From: Sphaerolaimus hirsutus
Lineage: Eukaryota > Nematoda > Chromadorea > Monhysterida > Sphaerolaimidae
Length of the DNA: 64,000 nt
Assembly (NCBI GenBank): GCA_964036195.1
Contig: OZ038458.1
Coordinates: 22,581,832-22,645,831 of the forward strand
Direction: 5' to 3'
In this document: piece by piece, positions 57,499 through 64,000 of the stretch
Layout: each line of letters begins with the position of its first letter
Position numbering within the stretch: position 1 is the first letter of the stretch
Notes under the pieces: generated by a model
Told to the model about the DNA's origin: nothing
What the model saw: the letters and a program-made list of their open reading frames with translations, nothing else
Database searches by the model: none
Position numbers and translations under genes: made by a program

Positions 57499-59714
57499 TC
57501 AAGCAGACTGTTTCACTTGTACCAATAACATGACATATGTTATCACCAATGATGCAAGCTGTATTTTTTCAAAATTGAGTGGTACTAGACAAGGTTTTTT
57601 TTAAAAACTTTATAGAAATACTAAACTGTAAAAATGCTCATTCTTGTAATTGTAAACATGTTCAGGCAAGTGATGCCACAATCAACATAATGAAATCTTG
57701 TCAGGTAGCCATTTACTGCATTCTCAACCTGATTAAACACAAAAACAATGTAAATACATTTTATAAAAAATACAAGTTTTATGTATACTCAGTGGACCGC
57801 AAAGTATGCACAAAAATTAATGTGATAATTGTGGTTGTGGAGGATACTTTTAATGTATGCATTTTCACAAAAAGAAAGATATTAAAAAAATGGTGGAGTT
57901 GAGTACAATTTCGTGCCTGAAATAATCTTTTTCTTTTTTGGAACAATTTTTCTTTTTTAACGATGACGTCATGATGGAGTGGTTCCTTCAGAAACATTCA
58001 TAAGATGCGGTCCGCGGAGTGTAAGAGAAACATGATTCCAGATAAGCCTTGAATTTGTATAATCTTCCCTAGAATTATTCCCCCTTCAAGCACATGATCA
58101 ATTTGTTACGTTCAATTTGAACAAAATGGCACGTTCTTGTGTTAATAAATTTTATGGAATGAGTTGATAGAAACAAACTTTTGACAAAATAATATTTTAT
58201 ACCCTTGAAAGTCTGACAAAAAATAATGTCACAGTGTAATTATTCAAGCAAATAGTTTATTATGAAGAGTCTGGTGTAGCTCCAGTCATTGTCAATTTTT
58301 GGTAGACTTTCTAGGGGAATTATTAAATTAGTGATTGTTTAAGTGCCTTTGCATTGTAAACAGACCTCAGCATTGACCACATTTCCCTGGTTGAAAGTAA
58401 TTGCCAAATGCTGGGGGAAATCATTGATCTGGAAAAGAATACATTTTTAACAAAAAAAGAAATCTGTGAAAACTAGAGTGGCTAACAAATTTAAAGCCTT
58501 TCACCCACCTTTTCATTGACCATACCAGTGACCATAATCAGCGGAATATATGCACAGTAAATCACTACAAACTGAATGCTGACATTATCATTTTGGTAAG
58601 CTAGGAAATAAAAGACATTTATTACAAACATCAATGTATCAAGACTAAAAATTATGAAGAAATAAGTGCTTGAAAAGTCATTAAGATATTGACATGCTTG
58701 TGACAATTGCACATGACTTGAGCAGAACATTTTCACTGTACCTATCAATGAATTTTCATCACAGACAACTTTGACATGCTTTTCAAATTTACAACAATGT
58801 GTTTTCAGAATGTGATACAGTATTCCAACAGCAGCATACATATACAGGGTGAAAGCCAGAGAAATAGTATCAGTTAAAAAAATTGATAATTTGCCAAGTC
58901 TATTGAAAATGGACATATATGTACTCATTCCATTTTCAGTTATGTTGCCAGTGTTGGTCAACTTGTCAAAGTCCACAACAGACAAATAGAACACAATAGA
59001 AATTATTCCTAACACAAATAAAATGTAAAGTATGGAAGTGCATAAAAGCTTCTTGTAACTTTGAAAATGGAAATGTGGTTCTAAGAGGATACTTTTTATC
59101 ATGTTCAAAAATTTAGCATAACCATCATAGCACACTGTTGTCTTATAAATTACAAACATGAAAAACATGAGACGTCGAAAATGAATAAATTCAAAAAAAA
59201 TTCCCATCACACTGATCTCACTATCTGTCAAATCAATATTTCTTGGATCAAGACTCATCCCATTTTCAATATTCACAAAAATAGCCTGAAATTGATTATA
59301 TAGTAGCCCAATTAAAATAATCGTGATGGCCGACATTCTCAGCATGAAAATAGGAAAATATTTCATGTTTGTGCCATCCTGCCCACTGATTGAAACCATA
59401 CCAAGGCATTTCAGTAGAGTTTCGGGCACACAGGTGACATAGTCCACCAAGTTACTTCCAGGGGGCAGTCCCAAGCCCTGTAAAGTGTAAAGTAAAGTGT
59501 CAAATGTAAAGTCAAATGCAAAGTAAAGTGTCAATCAAAACAAAAAAGAAAAGATTTTATTACTGAACTTTGCATGACAATTGACAGGTCACTTTGCATT
59601 TGACTTTACATTTGACACTTTACTTTACACTTTACAGGGCTTGGAACTGCCACCAGTTGCGGCAATCGACTTGACTCTCGCATTCATTTTTTGATTTATT
59701 AGATTCTGTGACAT
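57499..59714 (-). CDS. Gustatory-receptor-like 7TM protein (7tm_7)
   Basis: Multi-pass membrane chemoreceptor of the arthropod GR superfamily. Minus-strand exon 1: ATG at 59714, coding to 59653, then a fold-back element, then 59457-58509 (337 codons in all, donor GTGGGT). The second M (MNAR) is an alternative start. Exon 2 is 58428-58366 (acceptor TTCTTTTCCAG, donor GTCTGT). Exon 3 starts at 58310 (acceptor TTCCCCTAG) with KVYQKLTMTGA, like the conserved helix-7 lead-in. The last exon, 57558-57499, reads LASLVITYVMLLVQVKQSA, matching the T-Y-x5-Q-F-like GR terminus (V for F). Between them exon 3's donor is unclear, and repeats fill 57580-58270. Several hydrophobic helices are visible (FPIFMLRMSAITIILIGLLY; SILYILFVLGIISIVFYLSV). 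About 390 residues, the usual GR size. Confidence 0.8.
57570..58275. repeat. Repeat insertions between receptor exons
   Basis: A TATACTCAGTGGACC-type element (about 57783-58022) and an AATAATCCCCC-type fragment (about 58045-58260) lie between the receptor's third and last exons. Plus-strand open frame 57579-57902 is not supported as a gene. Confidence 0.45.
59462..59652. mobile_element. CTGG fold-back MITE inside receptor exon 1
   Basis: A 191-bp hairpin element flanked by CCAG (59458-59461, 59653-59656; CTGG on the coding strand). The ends GGGGCAGTCCCAAGCCCTG and CAGGGCTTGGAACTGCCA are inverted. It splits the receptor after codon ACT (residue 20); removing it rejoins ACT-GGA-AGT-AAC in frame. 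An in-element ATG at 59532-59534 would otherwise start a protein lacking the true N-terminus. Confidence 0.87.
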
Positions 59715-59872
59715 TTGATTAGCACAATACCTACATTTTTGCCAGGCAGCATGATAGGTAGATTATATTATTGTATATTCTCAATCAAGCCCCCCCCCCA
59801 GTCGATAAACTCCCCCCATAAGCTGACTGAGTAAAAAATTAGCCCCCCTCGGGTGGGAAAGATATCCATCTA

Positions 59873-61304
59873 CCGTATTTCATCGAAATACCCCCTTGAA
59901 TTAACCCCTCCTCGAAATGCCCCCAGGTGTTTTTGGGCTGGGGAAAAAATAAATCCCCTCGAAATACCCCCGTCTGGAAGAAGGTACATTATGTATACGA
60001 TATACATGATGTATAAATTGAAACCAATTTGCATCGCTGGTACAGACTGGTTAGTGTAGCGATACACGTTGATACGTCCAAGTATAACGTCGTTCGCTCC
60101 ATTTATTACCAGTTTGGGATGTCAAATTGATCATTCTTTACTACGATCATGGTTGGCAAAATCTCAGAAAAAATTCAAAATAAAATAAAATGGAAAATTC
60201 AAGAATAAAATAAAATAAAATGGAAAAATTCAAAATAAAAATAAAAATTGTATAGAAATTCGAATTTTTGTAAAATTGTATAAAAATTGTGTTTTTGTAA
60301 AATTGTACAAAAATTCATATTCTTTATAAAACAGTTAATCTTCTTGCTTGAGCTTCTACCTGTTTATTCACGGAACTGGGGGCAGTCTCAAACTTTGTAA
60401 AGTGTCAAATGTCATGTAAAATGTCATGCAAAGTGTCAATCATGATGATGAATGTAAAGTAAAGTTTCAATTGTCATGACAAATATAAATTAAAGTGTCA
60501 ATTGTCAATCAAATTGTATCCAAATCTTATCTTGTGTGTCAAAATATTATGTTCTGTATCCAAATCTTGTTGTTTTATAATCCAAATCTTATGTGAACTT
60601 TTGGATACAAAAAAAAATATTTGAATACAAAACATAAGCTTTGGATACAAAAAATAATATTTGAATACAAAACATAAGCTTTGGATACAAAAACATAAGA
60701 TTTACACAATTTACACGTTGTATGACATTTGTCATAACAATTGCCACTTTACTTGACATTTGACATGACACTTAGCATTTTGCATGACAATTCACACTAC
60801 TTTACATTTGTCAGGACAACTGACACTTTACATTTTACATTTGACAAATGCACCAAGCACACTCCAGTAGTCCTTCTACTGGAAATGTACACCATTGTTA
60901 TCAATAATTAGTTTACACTTGCAGTTAGCTAACAATACCTACTGCATGCAGCTTTTGTAAAGTAATGGAAACATTTGGCACATGTGAAGGTACAATTATA
61001 ACATTTTTCTCGCCTTGCATGTATGATTCCGATTTTTTGTAAAATTTTTGTAAAATAGTGTCATTTTATTTTATTAACAACTTTTGGGAATACAATAAAA
61101 GGAAACAAGAATAAAATAAAAATAAAATACAATTTGTATACAATTTTAATACAATTTGTATACAAATAATTTTTATAAAACCAACCCTGACTACGATCCG
61201 TCTCGAAAATTACTGGCGAAATAATAAACCCCCCTCGAAATACCCCCCTCAAAATTTCCACTCTGAAAAAATAAACCCCCTGGGGGTATTACGAGGAAAT
61301 ACGG
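59873..61304. mobile_element. CCGTATTTC element split by a hAT insertion
   Basis: Left end CCGTATTTCATCGAAATA and right end GAGGAAATACGG are TA-flanked. The two halves are separated by the hAT-type element at 60148-61189. Confidence 0.76.
60148..61189. mobile_element. hAT-type MITE, AATAAAATAAAATGG family, second copy
   Basis: Ends CATGGTTGG and CCAACCCTG, with an exact 8-bp duplication ACTACGAT (60140-60147, 61190-61197). The interior repeats the 20594-21412 copy, including the embedded CTGGGGGCAGTC-type sequence at about 60377 and inverted ATCCAAATCTTATG words. Confidence 0.88.
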
Positions 61305-61419
61305 TAGGTAGATTTACAAAACGATTTATGCACCATGCAATCGTAAAAAGCATGCATTCTTTTGAAGCTGATGTTCGCTAGCATTGCTTTCATCGCATGA
61401 ATTTTGGAATTTGTTACAG

Positions 61420-61469
61420 GTTACCCCCCACAGCCACAGCCCTCTGTGGCGCCGTTCTATCACTTATGA
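61420..61469 (+). CDS. Possible terminal exon, proline-rich
   Basis: The acceptor TTTGTTACAG is followed by a frame reading YPPQPQPSVAPFYHL and TGA at 61467-61469; AATAAA lies at 61496-61501. A short proline-rich C-terminus followed closely by a polyadenylation signal is plausible, but a competing open frame runs on into the gap. No partner exon. Confidence 0.28.
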
Positions 61470-61624
61470 GGATGCACGAAAAAATGTTTCGTGCTAATAA
61501 AATCTCATGCCGAATGTCACTGCGTGACGAAAGTTCCATTAAGTGGCACATATCGAACGGATTTTACCATCGGAAACTGATGTGTCCAATATGGATGTTT
61601 GCACAAGCATACATTTTTATCGTC

Positions 61625-61824
61625 NNNNNNNNNNNNNNNNNNNNNNNNNNNNNNNNNNNNNNNNNNNNNNNNNNNNNNNNNNNNNNNNNNNNNNNNNNNN
61701 NNNNNNNNNNNNNNNNNNNNNNNNNNNNNNNNNNNNNNNNNNNNNNNNNNNNNNNNNNNNNNNNNNNNNNNNNNNNNNNNNNNNNNNNNNNNNNNNNNNN
61801 NNNNNNNNNNNNNNNNNNNNNNNN
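61625..61824. other. Assembly gap of 200 N
   Basis: Exactly 200 undetermined bases, directly abutting one arm of the palindrome at 61825-62312. Confidence 0.95.
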
Positions 61825-62058
61825 CAATAAAAAATGGCTAAAGCCAACAAAAAGTGGACGCTGCAGCCAAATATCTGTATGCTTTTGAATGCACAAAAGT
61901 GATATATCATATACCATGCCATTTTCTAATTGAGCTATCAAAAGATGTATATCAAGGGAAATGTATACAAATCTAATAATATAGGCTATCAACACAGCAA
62001 ACTGCATCACAAGAAACAGTTTCACCAAACTTTTGCATGGCAGTGTGAGCTGTGTCAA
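61825..62058 (-). pseudogene. Receptor-like fragment in left palindrome arm
   Basis: The minus-strand frame reads LVKLFLVMQFAVLIAYIIRF, then QLENGMVYDISLL and WLQRPLFVGFSHFLL. It resembles the helix and I-E-N-G-M stretch of the receptor at 57499-59714 (VNIENGMSLD). It runs into the gap, so it may be a real exon, a fragment or an assembly duplicate of the plus-strand arm. Confidence 0.45.
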
Positions 62059-62312
62059 AGTGCTGCAAACATTAAAGATACGAAAAGCTCACGCTGCCAT
62101 GCAAAATTTTGGTGAAACTGTTTCTTGTGATGCAGTTTGCTGTGTTGATAGCCTATATTATTAGATTTGTATACATTTCCCTTGATATACATCTTTTGAT
62201 AGCTCAATTAGAAAATGGCATGGTATATGATATATCACTTTTGTGCATTCAAAAGCATACAGATGTTTGGCTGCAGCGTCCACTTTTTGTTGGCTTTAGC
62301 CATTTTTTATTG
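61825..62312. repeat. Large palindrome, arms of about 230 bp
   Basis: CAATAAAAAATGGCTAAAGC at the left edge is mirrored by GCTTTAGCCATTTTTTATTG at the right. The centre is near 62068, with about 40 bp of imperfect pairing. A few differences between arms (for example CATATC-type changes) argue against exact computer duplication. Confidence 0.85.
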
Positions 62313-62396
62313 GATGTACTTCTTTTCGGGGGCCACAGGCCCAAAAAATTTATAAGTTATTGCAAATCAAGCAAATGCCAAATTTGGCACTGAGAA
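62092..62396 (+). pseudogene. Receptor-like fragment in right palindrome arm
   Basis: The plus-strand frame is almost identical to the left arm (QKHTDVWLQRP instead of QKHTDIWLQRP) and continues past the arm to a TGA at 62394-62396. The tail after FLLD looks non-homologous. Probably a partial gustatory-receptor-type exon; no start or splice sites were established. Confidence 0.45.
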
Positions 62397-62499
62397 AGAC
62401 AATCTATAGTCAAGAAGAAGCCAAATACTAATATTCAAAATATTTTCAACTTGAATGTCACAAATTTCTGGTTTGTATTAGTATAATTACTTGATTTTT

Positions 62500-62830
62500 A
62501 TCTGAAATTGTTCACCTGAAAGTTGCCACTTGACATTTGAACTGACATTAAGAACTTGACATTTAGAACCTAAAAGTTATCACTTGACATTTCTGACTTG
62601 ACATTACCCACTTGACAATGACTTGACATGAACCACCTGCCATATTTTCACCTGATAGTTTTCACTTGACATTTATGACTTGACACCTGAAAATAATCAC
62701 CTGAAAATTATCAGTTGACACCAAAAACTTGACATTTGAATTGAACTATCACTTGACACCAAAAATGACTTTTACTTGTCATTTGACTGGAATTTCACTT
62801 GAATGTTGGTATCTCCACTTCATCTCCACT
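62500..62830. repeat. ACTTGACATT-rich direct repeats
   Basis: ACTTGACATTT and CACCTGAAA words recur in short intervals, and again at 63590-63720. Low-complexity repeat, no gene. Confidence 0.6.
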
Positions 62831-62939
62831 ATCACGATCTCCCTGTTAATAGTGCTTTTTTATGCTGTTTTTATCGAGTGGCACCATGGAGTCCAATATG
62901 GCACCATTTTTATGGAGTGGTGCCATAGACTCCAAAGTG

Positions 62940-63570
62940 GCGCCATCTTATGTATATTTTTATTTTTTATTTCAAAATAATTTTTCAAATTTTTTTATTT
63001 TATTTTTTAATTATTTTTTTTTCAAATTTTTTTCTTCAAATGTTTCATTCAAATTTATTCAAAGTTTTTTATAAATAATTTATAATTTTTTAAATTTTTC
63101 TTTTAAATTTAAAAAAAAGTAGAAATAAAAAAAATTAAAAAATATAAAAAATAAAAAAAACTTTAAAAAAACTTTAAAAAAATTTGTTTAATTTTAAAAA
63201 ATTGAAAAAAAATTGAAAAAACAATAAATAAAAAATAAATAAAAATTTAATAAAATTTTTGAAAAAATTGAACAAATTTGAAAAATTAGATGCTAGAATT
63301 AGATGCCTCAAATCAGAACTAGGTGCCTCAATTGCCTCAATTTTTTTAAACTTAAAAGAAATTTAATCAATTTTTTTTATTTGTAACAAAATAAAAAAAT
63401 AAAAAGAATAAATAAATAAATTTAAAAAAAAACTTAAAAAAATTTTAATTTAAAAAATGTATTTCTTTGAAAAAATTAAAAAAAATTTTTTAATTTAATA
63501 AAAAATTTAAAAAAATTGAACAAATTTGAAAAAATAGATGCTAGAACTAGATGCCTCAATTCGGAACGAA
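62940..63570. repeat. AT-only low-complexity tract
   Basis: Almost entirely A/T, with homopolymer runs broken by two copies of a TTAGATGCCTCAA-type word (about 63299 and 63536). No coding content. Confidence 0.7.
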
Positions 63571-63720
63571 ATAGGCGCCTCAATCGCCATTTCTGACTTT
63601 GTATTACCGCTTGTCATTTATGAGTTGACAGACAACTTGACATTTGACTTGATTTTTCACTTGACATTCGACTTGACATTAACCACTACAACTTTATGAC
63701 TGAAAGTAATCACTGACTCC

Positions 63721-64000
63721 AAGGTCACATGCTCAATATCACATCAAGCAGTACTTCAGGCATGTGTGCGCATTTTACACAAAACAAGCAAACTTGAATA
63801 ACTTTTGTAAATCTCAACCAAAATCGCCAAAAATTGGCTCATTTGAAAGCTCTAGTCATGGCACACATCAACAAATTTTTTTTATTGCCGCATTTGTATT
63901 CAAATTTTAAATTTATTGAGGTTTGAAAATTTCAAACAGATACCATCCCAAAGTGGGCGGAGCCTGTGAAAAAAATTCCCGAAAATAAGAAATGGCATCA
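63721..64000. other. No gene seen
   Basis: AT-rich end of the window without a recognisable feature. Confidence 0.35.

Noticed and set aside
58339-58428. Receptor ending at the TAA 90 nt into exon 2
   Set aside because: A GT donor inside it, followed 55 nt later by an acceptor and the conserved KVYQKLTMTG stretch, gives a more typical receptor C-terminus.
58491-59534. Receptor frame starting at the ATG inside the fold-back element
   Set aside because: Its first 25 residues are translated transposon. A better N-terminus, in frame after element removal, lies at 59714.
62950-63570. Possible centromeric or satellite array in the AT-only tract
   Set aside because: No consistent repeat period is visible, only homopolymer runs and two isolated copies of a short word.

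Overview
The window looks like low-gene-density arthropod nuclear DNA, possibly from a crustacean. The support is an insect-type gustatory-receptor gene, GT-AG introns and a eukaryotic tRNA-Ser. Species cannot be read from sequence alone. Two 200-base N runs (10361-10560, 61625-61824) show it is draft assembly. Most of the window is miniature non-autonomous DNA transposons, often nested; the genes were rebuilt by hand from splice sites, frames and family motifs.

Genes. (1) 3278-7090 (+): a DHHC palmitoyltransferase of the ZDHHC1/11 type, from start codon through the DHHC exon. (2) 18297-18397 (+): an isolated ABCB-type ATP-binding-cassette exon. (3) 22374-27633 (-): a C2H2 zinc-finger gene with a duplicated finger exon. 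(4) 40658-42641 (+): a complete three-exon precursor with a signal peptide and three candidate amidated peptides sharing D-Y-[VT]-x-M-x-[IF]-Gly. (5) 49082-49303 and 52230-52412 (-): two phase-1/1 exons, one cysteine-rich and EGF/EB-like. (6) 57499-59714 (-): a gustatory-receptor-like gene, with receptor-like sequence also in both arms of a palindrome at 61825-62312. (7) tRNA-Ser(AGA) at 11555-11636 (-). Several single exons are weaker.

Repeats. Seven groups recur: hAT-type elements with exact or near-exact 8-bp target duplications; TA-flanked elements beginning CCGTATTTC with C/G tracts; TA-flanked mariner/Tc1-like inverted-repeat elements; fold-back elements at CTGG sites; GGCGCC-rich blocks; TATACTCGG-ended elements; and AGTTGTTAAA-ended elements.

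Main observation. CTGG fold-back elements lie inside protein-coding exons of three unrelated genes, four insertions in all. Each is flanked by a short duplication. Removing element plus one duplication copy restores the reading frame and the expected protein: a ZDHHC N-terminal domain, a zinc finger with canonical spacing, and a receptor N-terminus. Ordinary GT-AG splice sites do not explain the precise junctions. This pattern suggests inverted-repeat-dependent RNA excision, precise DNA elimination, or recent polymorphic insertions, and RNA and DNA reads could tell these apart.
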